40,672 nucleotides of DNA from a virus: positions 1 to 40,672 of the IMG/VR virus record IMGVR_UViG_3300001341_000005. One strand, written 5' to 3'. A model generated the notes under the pieces. It saw only the letters and a program-made list of their open reading frames with translations. It was not told the DNA's origin and made no database searches. Made by a program: the position numbers and the translations under genes. Positions 8,711 to 16,206 of the stretch are shown one piece after another. How positions within the stretch are numbered: the first letter of the stretch is position 1; each line of letters opens with the position of its first letter.

Positions 8711-8980
8711 GTCCTACCTAGGTTGGACAGGTGATAAGAGGTTGGACGGGATTAAAGCGTTTGGTTTCAAAGGTTTGGCCTACCTGTCCAACCTGTCCAA
8801 CCTTTTTCGGGTGGTCCGTGCGCACGCGGGCGCGAAAGGCGATTGACCCCTCCAGCCCTGTTCGTTTTGGCGCTGAAAGGTCGGACAGGTTGGACTTTGG
8901 TTGCAAGCGTTTGAAAGCGTTGAGGAATATGTGTCCTACCTTTGATTTTCAAGGTTGGACAAGGTTGGACAGGTTGGACA
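8711..8980. repeat. GGTTGGAC iteron cluster, candidate replication origin
   Basis: This non-coding stretch after the helicase holds six exact GGTTGGAC copies (8721, 8740, 8888, 8953, 8963, 8972), two exact inverse copies (8786-8793, 8795-8802) and near copies (GGTCGGAC at 8879; GTCCTACC at 8711 and 8933). Three copies at 8953-8979 are spaced 9-10 bases, close to one helical turn. Two of the near-inverse copies make inverted repeats with forward copies (8711-8728 and 8933-8960). Iterons beside primase and helicase genes usually mark an origin. A role as a regulator-binding region is the main alternative. Confidence 0.6.
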
Positions 8981-9002
8981 TCGGCGGTTCTAGCAGGCGG
9001 AA

Positions 9003-9632
9003 ATGGGAAACATGGCATATCAGAGCATCTATCAAAGCCCGGAAACGGGCGGTGATGACTTCACCCGGCGGAAGGTCCTTGCCGATCATAGGCGGTCGCG
9101 CGCGATCGGCCTTATGGCGGCGGCCTGTCCGGCATCCGGAATGGCGGGCCGGTCGGGCGTCGACCCGATCACGCAATTGGCCATGCAGAAATCCGGCAAG
9201 CGGACGGTCCTCAACAAGGACCAGGTGCGGGCGGCCGGGTGGATCCGCGCCCTGGCGTCGGCGGCAAGCCATGTCGGATCGAACGCCTCGCCCTTGCTTG
9301 GCGAACGGGTCGACACGTCCTGCCGTGCTGATCGGGACTGGATCATCGTCAGTTCGATGGACGCCCATGCCGAGGCCGGCGCCATGCTTGGCGAGATAGC
9401 CGAACTGGTTGGCGAGGAAGCGTTCATCATCCTGATTCGCGTCGCCGTCCATTTCCAGACCGTCGGATCGGCCGCGATCATCCTGGAAGACGATCCGGAC
9501 GCGATCGAGCGCGGAACCGCGCGCGCGGCCACCAAACAGCTATGCGGCCGGACCTTGCGCTCTACATTGCGCCGTGTGGCCGAGAAAATGCCGTCAGACG
9601 TCGAACTCAACGAAGAACACAAAAAAAGATAA
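9003..9632 (+). CDS. Unrecognised phage protein, possible late-gene regulator by position
   Basis: A 209-residue protein that I do not recognise from sequence. A basic N-terminal region (FTRRKVLADHRRSRAIG) precedes a mixed domain with a helical middle (EAGAMLGEIAELVGEEAFIILI) and a basic, Arg-rich C-terminus. No cysteine cluster or clear helix-turn-helix is visible. The start could be ATG 9003 or ATG 9012; AGGCGG at 8995-9000 fits 9012 better by spacing, but neither is decisive. It is the last gene before a promoter, a terminator and the late operon, the place of antiterminator Q in lambdoid phages, so a regulatory role is an inference from position only. Confidence 0.6.
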   Translation: MGNMAYQSIYQSPETGGDDFTRRKVLADHRRSRAIGLMAAACPASGMAGRSGVDPITQLAMQKSGKRTVLNKDQVRAAGWIRALASAASHVGSNASPLLGERVDTSCRADRDWIIVSSMDAHAEAGAMLGEIAELVGEEAFIILIRVAVHFQTVGSAAIILEDDPDAIERGTARAATKQLCGRTLRSTLRRVAEKMPSDVELNEEHKKR

Positions 9633-9669
9633 AATTTCGGGATGCGTTTCTATGGCCTTCTATTTGCTG

Positions 9670-9698
9670 TTGACAGTGTATTAGAGGGGGTGTATTCA
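9670..9698 (+). promoter_or_regulatory. Candidate late promoter
   Basis: TTGACA (9670-9675) is a perfect -35, followed after 17 bases by TATTCA (9693-9698), a partial -10 match. It sits in the 170-base gap upstream of the late operon and about 20 bases before a terminator-like hairpin, a promoter-then-terminator layout like lambda pR'/tR'. Confidence 0.45.
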
Positions 9699-9719
9699 AA
9701 TCGTCAATCTCAACCAGTG

Positions 9720-9749
9720 CGCCCGACGGCTAACCCCGGCGGGCGTTTT
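9720..9749 (+). terminator. Rho-independent terminator upstream of the late genes
   Basis: CGCCCG (9720-9725) pairs with CGGGCG (9740-9745); the stem extends inward through CGG/CCG after a single mismatch, and TTTT follows directly at 9746-9749. It would stop transcripts from the upstream promoter after roughly 45 nucleotides unless they were antiterminated. Confidence 0.55.
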
Positions 9750-9752
9750 GAT

Positions 9753-9780
9753 TCAAACCAGTCAGATCTGACTGTTTTGA
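9753..9780. promoter_or_regulatory. 28-bp near-perfect palindrome, candidate operator
   Basis: The core CAGTCAGATCTGACTG (9759-9774) is a perfect 16-bp palindrome, and the symmetry extends to 9753-9780 with one mismatched pair (9758/9775). It lies just after the terminator and before the first late gene. A dimeric regulator site is likely; an RNA hairpin followed by TTTTG is the alternative. Confidence 0.5.
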
Positions 9781-9802
9781 CCGGGGATATTCCGAGACAT
9801 CA

Positions 9803-10327
9803 ATGCTTCACGTAGACGCTGCCGAGTATGACCGGCTGGGGCGCGCCTTCGCGCGTCTGCCGATGGAAATGCGGGCCAAGGCCTTCGGCCGCACCATGCG
9901 CCGCATGAACTCCATGGTCCGCACCCGCGTCGTCAAGCGGTCGTCACAGCGGATCAAACTTGCCCAGAAGCACATCCGCGAAGTCTACACCATGCTCAAC
10001 ACCGGGTCCGACACGCTGGAACACGTTGTCCGGTCGGGCTGGGTTCCGCTGATCAAGATGGGCGCGAGGCAAAACACCAAGGGTGTGTCGGTTCGAGGGC
10101 GCGGAACGATCGCCGGCGGCTTCATAGCCACCATGGCCAGCGGCCACGAGGGCGCGTTCAAGCGCAAGACGTCGCGCCGCACGCCGATCCAGGAGCTGTT
10201 CGGCCCGAACCCGGCAAGCGATATCGGAAATCATCCGGATGTTTTCGCCGACGTCCTGGCTGAAGTCGGAAACATCCACCTGGCGCCACGCCTTTTGCAC
10301 GAAACCCTACGCCTGTTGCCGAAATGA
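9803..10327 (+). CDS. Minor tail protein Z-like (gpZ family)
   Basis: A 174-residue protein matching the lambda gpZ / prophage minor tail protein Z family in style: a basic amphipathic N-terminal region (MRRMNSMVRTRVVKRSSQRIKL), a Gly-rich central part (VSVRGRGTIAGGFIATM) and the closing motif RTPIQELFGPNP. In lambda, gpZ acts at the tail-to-head connector during tail completion. Here the gene is upstream of the terminase and away from the other tail genes, which is unusual. Start ATG 9803 has only a weak upstream site. Family assignment is moderately secure. Confidence 0.7.
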   Translation: MLHVDAAEYDRLGRAFARLPMEMRAKAFGRTMRRMNSMVRTRVVKRSSQRIKLAQKHIREVYTMLNTGSDTLEHVVRSGWVPLIKMGARQNTKGVSVRGRGTIAGGFIATMASGHEGAFKRKTSRRTPIQELFGPNPASDIGNHPDVFADVLAEVGNIHLAPRLLHETLRLLPK

Positions 10328-10362
10328 CGCGGTTTTCTGCGGTTTTCGGCCGTTCCGACGCT

Positions 10363-10382
10363 GTGTTGCATCTCTGCAACAC
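10363..10382. promoter_or_regulatory. Inverted repeat in the gap before the terminase genes
   Basis: GTGTTGCA and TGCAACAC form a perfect 8-bp stem with a TCTC loop. A second GC-rich inverted repeat (CCGGCCCC/GGGGCCGG, 10396-10423) follows. Neither has a T-run. They may be an operator, an attenuator or an mRNA processing site; the rest of this 170-base gap shows nothing else but a lone TTGACA at 10467. Confidence 0.3.
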
Positions 10383-10497
10383 CGTAGGGACCGTACCGGC
10401 CCCATTGGGCCGCGCGGGGCCGGGGGACCCCGAGATTTGTGCAGTAAATCAAACTCTGAGATTGGGTTGACAGGGTTTACAGAAAGAGGCCTAGCGG

Positions 10498-11055
10498 TTG
10501 ACAGACGAACCTCACGTGATGGTGACGCTGAAGGAGATCGCTGAACGCGAAGGGGTGTCCGTCCAGGCGATATCGAAAGCGGTTAAGGCCATGCCGGATC
10601 TTCCGGTTGAACGGGATACCCGTGGCCGTGTCAAAACAATCTCGTTGGCACATTTCGAACATCACCGTGGACAGTATGTCAATCCAGCCAAAACCCAGCG
10701 GAAGCAGCCGGCGGCTGCATCGGATTCCTTCGATGAGGCGCGGCGTCAATCGGAGTGGCTGAAGGTCGACCGGTTGAAGCTGGAACGGCAGGAGCAACTC
10801 GGTAACCTCGTTCGCAAGGACATGCTGGTGATTGCTCTTGAGCGGTGCGCCAGTGAAATTCAAGCGCGCGTCGATCGGATCGCGAACGTAGCCGATGAAG
10901 GCGCCCTTGCGGTTTCGAAGGAGGGTGCCCATGGGCTCCGGGTGCTGCTGAGGGAATCTGCGAAAAACATGAATACCGATATCGCAGACATACTGGCGAC
11001 AATTGCTGACGCCGCTCCGGAAACGGATTCTCTTATCGAGGACGTCGACGCATGA
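10498..11055 (+). CDS. Terminase small subunit
   Basis: A 185-residue DNA-recognition subunit that would bind the packaging site and recruit the large subunit. The N-terminus holds a helix-turn-helix (VTLKEIAEREGVSVQAISKA) as in lambda Nu1-type small terminases. A charged helical middle (SEWLKVDRLKLERQEQLG) follows, and the rest is helical and likely oligomerises or contacts the large subunit. Start TTG 10498 is chosen because AAAGAGG lies about eight bases upstream; an ATG at 10519 would keep the HTH but has no ribosome site. The stop overlaps the large subunit start (ATGA). Confidence 0.8.
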   Translation: MTDEPHVMVTLKEIAEREGVSVQAISKAVKAMPDLPVERDTRGRVKTISLAHFEHHRGQYVNPAKTQRKQPAAASDSFDEARRQSEWLKVDRLKLERQEQLGNLVRKDMLVIALERCASEIQARVDRIANVADEGALAVSKEGAHGLRVLLRESAKNMNTDIADILATIADAAPETDSLIEDVDA

Positions 11056-13028
11056 ATACGCACGTCGGAGCGTTGCGCCTGGTCGGAGCAACATTGTCGG
11101 AGGGGATCCGCCCAAGGCCGCGGCCTCGTTTTGTCGACTGGCTTCAAAAAAACATCGTTCTGGTCGACGGACCGAAAAAAGGCGAATTCTGGTCGATTGA
11201 GGACGCGCCGTACTTACCGGCGATCGCAGAATGTCTTGACCTGAGTCATCCCGCGAATTTCATCACTGCGCGGAAATGCCAGCAATCGGGGGTATCAATC
11301 CTGGCGTTGGCCTGGTGTCTCTATCTCGCGGAACACGCCCCAGACAATATCCTGTACGGAGTGCCCGGTGTGGACGCACTTGCGGAGATGTCAGGCGAAA
11401 AACTGCAGCCGATGATTGACGAATGGCAGAAGGCAACTGGCAAAAGAGTTATTCTGCCGGTGACGACCCGGGCATCAGGCGGATCGTCGACGCACAAGAA
11501 AAAGTTTCCGGGTGGAGTGTTGATTCTTGCCAACGCAAACACGGTTATGGATCTGTCGGCCAAAACCGCACGCTACGGAGTCCAGGACGAACTTTCGAAA
11601 TGGCAGATGCTACCGAACGGTGCGGATCCTGAAACTCTGTTCTTTGGGCGATTTACTGCATTTCGCCGGCAGAAATCCTACAAGATTTTCCGATTGTCGA
11701 CACCTGAATATGACAGTGGAGACGAACTTGGTGAAGGGCCGGGGCATTGTCGGATCGATCGCAGTTACATCCGCTCGGATCAGCGCGTTTGGATGGTGCG
11801 TTGCCCGCATTGTGACGAGGAGTTCGTGCAGACCCGGTCGAGTTTCGAAATTGATCGCGACCATCCGCACAGGAGCTGCCAGGTGTGTCCGAATGGCCAT
11901 CGGATCAGTGAAACGGAACGTGTGTCGATGGTGCGAGTCGGACGGTATGTTGCGACTGAAAGCGGCCCGGATCTGCATCCTGGGTTTCATATTGATGCAT
12001 TCATGTCGCTGATGATGTCTTATGAGGCAATTGCTGAAGATTTCCTGGCATCGGAAGGTAAAGGCGAGGCTGGCGAGAAGGATTTTTCGAATCTAGTGCT
12101 TGCGTTGCCATATGCGATGCGCGGTAACGCTCCCGACCATCAGCGGCTGATGGAGCGGCGTGAGGACTATCCGGAGGGGCGGATCCCTGCCGAGGGCCTG
12201 ATCTTTGTCGGTGGCGCTGATGTTGGGCACAATGAAATCTATGTCGAACTCGTTGCTTTTGCGGAGGATCGGCAATCGTGGTCGGTGCACGTGGAAATCA
12301 TAGACGGTTCAACTGACGACCCGAATGCCGGTGCTTGGTTGCGACTGGATGAGCTCTATCGCCAGTCGTTCCCGGATGCCTTCGGAAACGGTGACCGACG
12401 GATCGAGGCACTGGCGGTCGACGCTGGCGACGGCAACCGGACAACACAGGTGCTGGAATGGTGTCGCCGGCGTCCGAACACGTACGCGGTCAAGGGCATG
12501 CCTGGGCGCGGCGTTCCGGCGATCTCACTGCCGCAGAAGCGGTCAGTGAACCGGAGGGGTAAGCGACAGAAGTTTAAGGGTGCGCAGACTTGGCCAGTGG
12601 GGACCTGGTCCCTGAAAGGCGAACTCTACGGTAATCTGCACAAGGTCGGTGTCGCAGCGGGAGAACCGGAGGATCCGCCGGGATACTGTCATTTCGCTCG
12701 CTGGCATGGCGAGGATTACTTCAAGATGGTGACCGCGGAATACTTCCACACCGAGATCAAGCGGGGCCGGTTGGTCGAAGAATGGCGAAAAATTCGGCGT
12801 GATAACCACTTCCTTGATACCCGAATTTACGCGATGGCGATGGCGGAACATCTCGGCCTATCTCGACTTACGGCTGACGGCTGGGCCCGCCTAAGAGCGA
12901 GGTTTTCGACCCCACAGGTAGACCTCTTGTCCGGTGTGGTCGAGCAGATCGCCGCCGAACCTGAAACTTCGGCGCAAGCGCGGAAACGACCGACTCTCTC
13001 CGAGATTGCAGCGAGCTTGAATTCCTGA
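11052..13028 (+). CDS. Terminase large subunit, GpA family
   Basis: A 658-residue ATPase-nuclease that pumps DNA into the prohead and cuts it. The N-terminal ATPase region shows a deviant Walker A (RKCQQSGVSIL near 74-84), as in lambda gpA whose loop is also non-canonical, and an acidic QDELSKW that fits Walker B. Acidic patches in the C-terminal half (GGADVGHNEIYVELVAF; LAVDAGDGN) fit the nuclease domain. Size matches the family. It overlaps the small subunit by four bases and lies four bases before the portal. Its start ATG 11052 is supported by that coupling. Confidence 0.93.
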   Translation: MNTHVGALRLVGATLSEGIRPRPRPRFVDWLQKNIVLVDGPKKGEFWSIEDAPYLPAIAECLDLSHPANFITARKCQQSGVSILALAWCLYLAEHAPDNILYGVPGVDALAEMSGEKLQPMIDEWQKATGKRVILPVTTRASGGSSTHKKKFPGGVLILANANTVMDLSAKTARYGVQDELSKWQMLPNGADPETLFFGRFTAFRRQKSYKIFRLSTPEYDSGDELGEGPGHCRIDRSYIRSDQRVWMVRCPHCDEEFVQTRSSFEIDRDHPHRSCQVCPNGHRISETERVSMVRVGRYVATESGPDLHPGFHIDAFMSLMMSYEAIAEDFLASEGKGEAGEKDFSNLVLALPYAMRGNAPDHQRLMERREDYPEGRIPAEGLIFVGGADVGHNEIYVELVAFAEDRQSWSVHVEIIDGSTDDPNAGAWLRLDELYRQSFPDAFGNGDRRIEALAVDAGDGNRTTQVLEWCRRRPNTYAVKGMPGRGVPAISLPQKRSVNRRGKRQKFKGAQTWPVGTWSLKGELYGNLHKVGVAAGEPEDPPGYCHFARWHGEDYFKMVTAEYFHTEIKRGRLVEEWRKIRRDNHFLDTRIYAMAMAEHLGLSRLTADGWARLRARFSTPQVDLLSGVVEQIAAEPETSAQARKRPTLSEIAASLNS

Positions 13029-13032
13029 CGCC

Positions 13033-14607
13033 ATGTCAACAATTGCAAACATATCCCGGCCGCGGTCTCTGCCGCCGGTTCAGTCGATGGTTCCGCGTGC
13101 AGGTTATATGCGCGGGCCGATCGAGGAGAAAAGCGACCTCCTGATTGGCGGTCCGCCGCTGCGCGATATTTCCGAAGACGTAAGGCGGGCCTGGACGCCG
13201 GCTGCGGCTCGAACCATCGAGGTGCTGCAGAACAATGGATGGATCGCCGGTGGCGTGGATGCGGCAATTTCCACGATCATCGGTTCCGGATTGAAGCTTA
13301 ATGCACAGCCGGATTACGAGGCACTTGGCTGGACCGCAAGTGAAGCCTCAGTCTGGGCCCGTCGTGTGGAGAGGCGCTATGAAGCGCGATGCCGCAACAA
13401 ATGGGCGGTCGACGCGGGCGGTCGATACACAGCAGGTCAGATGGAGGCGGCACATCTCAGACAGTGGTTCGCCACGGGCGAAGGGCTAACTCAGATCGTG
13501 ATGATCAATCGTCCGGGTATAGAGACAGCGACACGCGTCAGGCTTTTGCCGTCGCACTGGCTGAGCCGAGAAACAAACCCGCATGAGCGGCTCCATCAGG
13601 GGGTTAGGCTCGATGGCAATGGTGCACCGAAATCCTATAAACTGCGGTTGCCGGACAGCCACGGCATCAAGAGGGACGTGGAATTCCGGGCTCGCGATCG
13701 TTTTGGCCGGACGATCATCAATCTTGTCTTCGACGGCATGGCGGGACAGTATCGTGGAATCACATTATTCGCTCCGGTGCTAAACACGTTACGAAACTTC
13801 GACCGGCTGTCCGGTTCGACCCTGCATGCCGCGCTGTTGCATGCAATCTTCGCAGCGACTGTAGAGAGTGACTATCCCACTGAAGAAGTGCTCGCGGCGC
13901 TTGGCGGGGACGACACCTCGGCTCCGTTCATGGACTATATGGCGGAGACGGCCAAGTGGCACAAGAAAGTGGACATCCGGCTGGGGAGCTATGGCAAAAT
14001 CCCTCACCTTATGGCTGGCGAGCGGCTGAATTTGCAGGGTTCGAAACATCCCAACTCGAATTATGAGCCCCATGCCAATTTTCTCCTGCGCGAAGTGGCG
14101 CGTTGTTTCGGTTGCCTTTTTGAAGATTTGACTGGGGACTATCGCGGGTCGTCATATTCATCGTTGCAGAACGGTATCGCCAAGAATTGGCCCATCACAC
14201 TCTATCGCAGACAACATATTGCAGTGCCCTTTCGTCAGACTGACTACGATGCCTGGTTGGAAGAGGATATCGACCGCGGCTTCACATCGTTTCCGGGAGG
14301 GATCGACGGCTTCGTGCGTAATCGCGCCGCAGCGACCCGCGCGGAATGGCGCGGACCGCCGAAACCTGTTGCCGACGAGATAAAGGCGGCCAAGGCCGAT
14401 GAAATTTACTACCGCCTTGGTGTGAAGACACAGCAGCGGATCGCGGCCGACCGTGGTGATGACATCGAGGATGTTCACGAACAGCTTTCCCGGGAACGGG
14501 AGAGCCGTACTTCCAGAGGCTTGGATGAACCGTCGACTAGTACGATGGGCAATACTATCGGGGCTGAACGGGAAGAGGATGACGACGAGGAGCGCGGCTC
14601 GGCATGA
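13033..14607 (+). CDS. Portal protein, lambda family
   Basis: A 524-residue portal subunit forming the twelve-fold ring through which DNA enters and leaves the capsid. Typical lambda-B features are the early aromatic/Arg-rich region, WTPAAARTIEVLQNNGWIAGG (a motif of the clip/stem region), a central LLPSHWLSRETNP, and the ending DEPSTSTMGNTIGAEREEDD. Start ATG 13033 follows the terminase stop by four bases. The gpW joiner overlaps its end by four bases. Order terminase-portal-gpW differs from lambda, where gpW lies between terminase and portal. Confidence 0.92.
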   Translation: MSTIANISRPRSLPPVQSMVPRAGYMRGPIEEKSDLLIGGPPLRDISEDVRRAWTPAAARTIEVLQNNGWIAGGVDAAISTIIGSGLKLNAQPDYEALGWTASEASVWARRVERRYEARCRNKWAVDAGGRYTAGQMEAAHLRQWFATGEGLTQIVMINRPGIETATRVRLLPSHWLSRETNPHERLHQGVRLDGNGAPKSYKLRLPDSHGIKRDVEFRARDRFGRTIINLVFDGMAGQYRGITLFAPVLNTLRNFDRLSGSTLHAALLHAIFAATVESDYPTEEVLAALGGDDTSAPFMDYMAETAKWHKKVDIRLGSYGKIPHLMAGERLNLQGSKHPNSNYEPHANFLLREVARCFGCLFEDLTGDYRGSSYSSLQNGIAKNWPITLYRRQHIAVPFRQTDYDAWLEEDIDRGFTSFPGGIDGFVRNRAAATRAEWRGPPKPVADEIKAAKADEIYYRLGVKTQQRIAADRGDDIEDVHEQLSRERESRTSRGLDEPSTSTMGNTIGAEREEDDDEERGSA

Positions 14608-14858
14608 CGTCAATCTTTACCGGTATCGATATGAGCGACCCGTGCGCTGTTTGGCCAAAACTTCAGGAGGCACTCGACCGCCTTCTTGCTGGTGAGCGGA
14701 CGTCCGAAATTGAGATGCGGACCCAAGTTTCTTCGGTTCGCAAAGAATTCGCTCAAACGGATCGGATGGCGCTGCAACAGCGGATCAGGATCCTCAAACT
14801 GGAATGCGCGCGCAAGACGACAGGACGTCCGTCTAGGCGTGCGATAACCTTCGGGTGA
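14604..14858 (+). CDS. Head-tail joining protein, gpW-like
   Basis: An 84-residue protein with the gpW pattern: a helical LQEALDRLLAGERTSEI, a short beta stretch (TQVSSVRKEFAQTDR), a helix (MALQQRIRILKLEC) and a basic tail (TTGRPSRRAITFG). In lambda gpW plugs the portal after packaging so that the tail can attach. It overlaps the portal stop (ATGA) and is followed at once by the protease gene. Its place after the portal rather than before it is noted under the portal. Confidence 0.8.
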   Translation: MTSIFTGIDMSDPCAVWPKLQEALDRLLAGERTSEIEMRTQVSSVRKEFAQTDRMALQQRIRILKLECARKTTGRPSRRAITFG

Positions 14859-14863
14859 TATCC

Positions 14864-16138
14864 ATGACGAGAGTTTTGGAAGCCGCGCGGTCAGCGCCAT
14901 GGTTGATGCTGCCGGAGAGAGTTGAAGAACTGTTCACGATTGCAGCGCGGGAAAACGATGTTTCACCGGAAACTTTGGAGGCATATCGAGCTCGTTTCGT
15001 TCCGTCCGCCGAGCGGCTGACCGTCAGGGGGGAAACAGCAATCATACCGGTTATCGGGCCGATGTTTCGGCGGGCAAACATCTTCACAGATATAAGTGGC
15101 GCCACATCTTATGACATGGTGCGCCGCGACCTCCAAAAGGCCCTCGACGATCCGTCGTTCAAGTCGATCATTTTGAATATCGACAGCCCTGGCGGGGAAG
15201 TTAATGGGGTGTCGGAACTAGCGGACGCAATATTCGCCGCACGGTCTCGAAAACCGATCATCGCATACATCGGCGGCACGGGGGCGTCTGGTGCCTATTG
15301 GATTGCATCGGCGGCATCCGAAATTGTGATCGATACGACCGCATTGCTGGGCTCGATCGGCGTCGCGCTTGAAGTGACAGATACGACTGCCAGGGACGAA
15401 AGCCGTGGTGTCCGGCGAGTGGAATTTATTTCCAGGCGCGCACCGGGCAAGAGACCGAATATGGATTCCGAAGACGGACGCGCACGGATTCAACGCGTCG
15501 TGGACGATCTTGGCGACATCTTTGTGTCCGCTGTTGCGCGCAATCGTGGCGTCTCCGAGACGACAGTCGATGAGAAGTTTGGCCAGGGGGATATGCTCCC
15601 CGGCGCGAAGGCAGTTGCAGCCGGTATGGCTGACCGCCTTGGAAGCTTTGAAGGTCTTATTTCGGAACTTTCCACTGCCCCCGGTAGGGGCACCCTCAAC
15701 TCGCAAAATCGGAGATCATCCATGAGCGAATCCACCGACGCACCCGTCGTCGAACAGAATGCGGGCATTCCAAGGGCTGATCACGAAACGGCGGTCTCCG
15801 CGGCTCGGGCTGAAGGAGAGAAGGCGGGTGCCGACTCTGAACGGCAACGGCTCGCCGCAATCGTCGGCGCGGAAGGTGTCGCAGGTAACGCCAAAAAGAT
15901 GTCGGCTGCAATGGAACTTGCTGCCAAATCGCCGCAAATGAGCGCCGAGGATGTGATCGGGTTCGTCTCGGCGAATGTTACTGCGGCTCCGGAGAAGCCG
16001 GAAGCCCCTTCGGCTTCGCTTGAAGATCGAGCGTCTGACCGCGATCCCGTTGGTGAGGCGACGGCGGGTGGCGACAAGCCAACTTCCGGACTTTCTCGTT
16101 TGATTTCAGCGCAGTCCGAACGGCTAAAACAACGTTGA
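14864..16138 (+). CDS. S49-family prohead protease with C-terminal scaffold
   Basis: A 424-residue protein. The N-terminal half is a SppA/ClpP-fold serine protease that matures the prohead, with GASGAYWIAS containing the nucleophile (Ser142) and a candidate catalytic Lys near 196 (APGKRPN); DSPGGEVNG upstream is the oxyanion region. The C-terminal third is acidic, Ala/Glu-rich and helical, as expected for a scaffold. Start ATG 14864 is preferred to GTG 14855 because GGGTGA precedes it by five bases; either is possible. An internal start at 15722 probably makes the scaffold alone. Confidence 0.9.
   Translation: MTRVLEAARSAPWLMLPERVEELFTIAARENDVSPETLEAYRARFVPSAERLTVRGETAIIPVIGPMFRRANIFTDISGATSYDMVRRDLQKALDDPSFKSIILNIDSPGGEVNGVSELADAIFAARSRKPIIAYIGGTGASGAYWIASAASEIVIDTTALLGSIGVALEVTDTTARDESRGVRRVEFISRRAPGKRPNMDSEDGRARIQRVVDDLGDIFVSAVARNRGVSETTVDEKFGQGDMLPGAKAVAAGMADRLGSFEGLISELSTAPGRGTLNSQNRRSSMSESTDAPVVEQNAGIPRADHETAVSAARAEGEKAGADSERQRLAAIVGAEGVAGNAKKMSAAMELAAKSPQMSAEDVIGFVSANVTAAPEKPEAPSASLEDRASDRDPVGEATAGGDKPTSGLSRLISAQSERLKQR
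15722..16138 (+). CDS. Nested scaffold protein (Nu3-like) from an in-frame internal start
   Basis: The in-frame ATG 15722 has GGAG at 15711-15714, seven bases upstream, and would yield a 138-residue protein identical to the C-terminal part of the protease. It is Glu/Ala-rich and helical with a charged tail, as expected for a capsid scaffold. Lambda makes Nu3 from the end of gene C in the same way. The start is inferred from spacing and precedent, not proven. Confidence 0.65.
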   Translation: MSESTDAPVVEQNAGIPRADHETAVSAARAEGEKAGADSERQRLAAIVGAEGVAGNAKKMSAAMELAAKSPQMSAEDVIGFVSANVTAAPEKPEAPSASLEDRASDRDPVGEATAGGDKPTSGLSRLISAQSERLKQR

Positions 16139-16206
16139 TTGTTCGCGCGCTTCTGCGTCCGCGGCTTTGCGTCGACGACTGACAGGTCACTAGAAAGGAA
16201 TCCACC

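Noticed and set aside
8711-8980. GGTTGGAC repeats as a CRISPR array
   Set aside because: Units are only 8 bases, in both orientations, with no regular spacers of 30-40 bases.
10467-10472. TTGACA as a terminase promoter
   Set aside because: No convincing -10 follows at 16-18 bases, and transcription likely comes from upstream.
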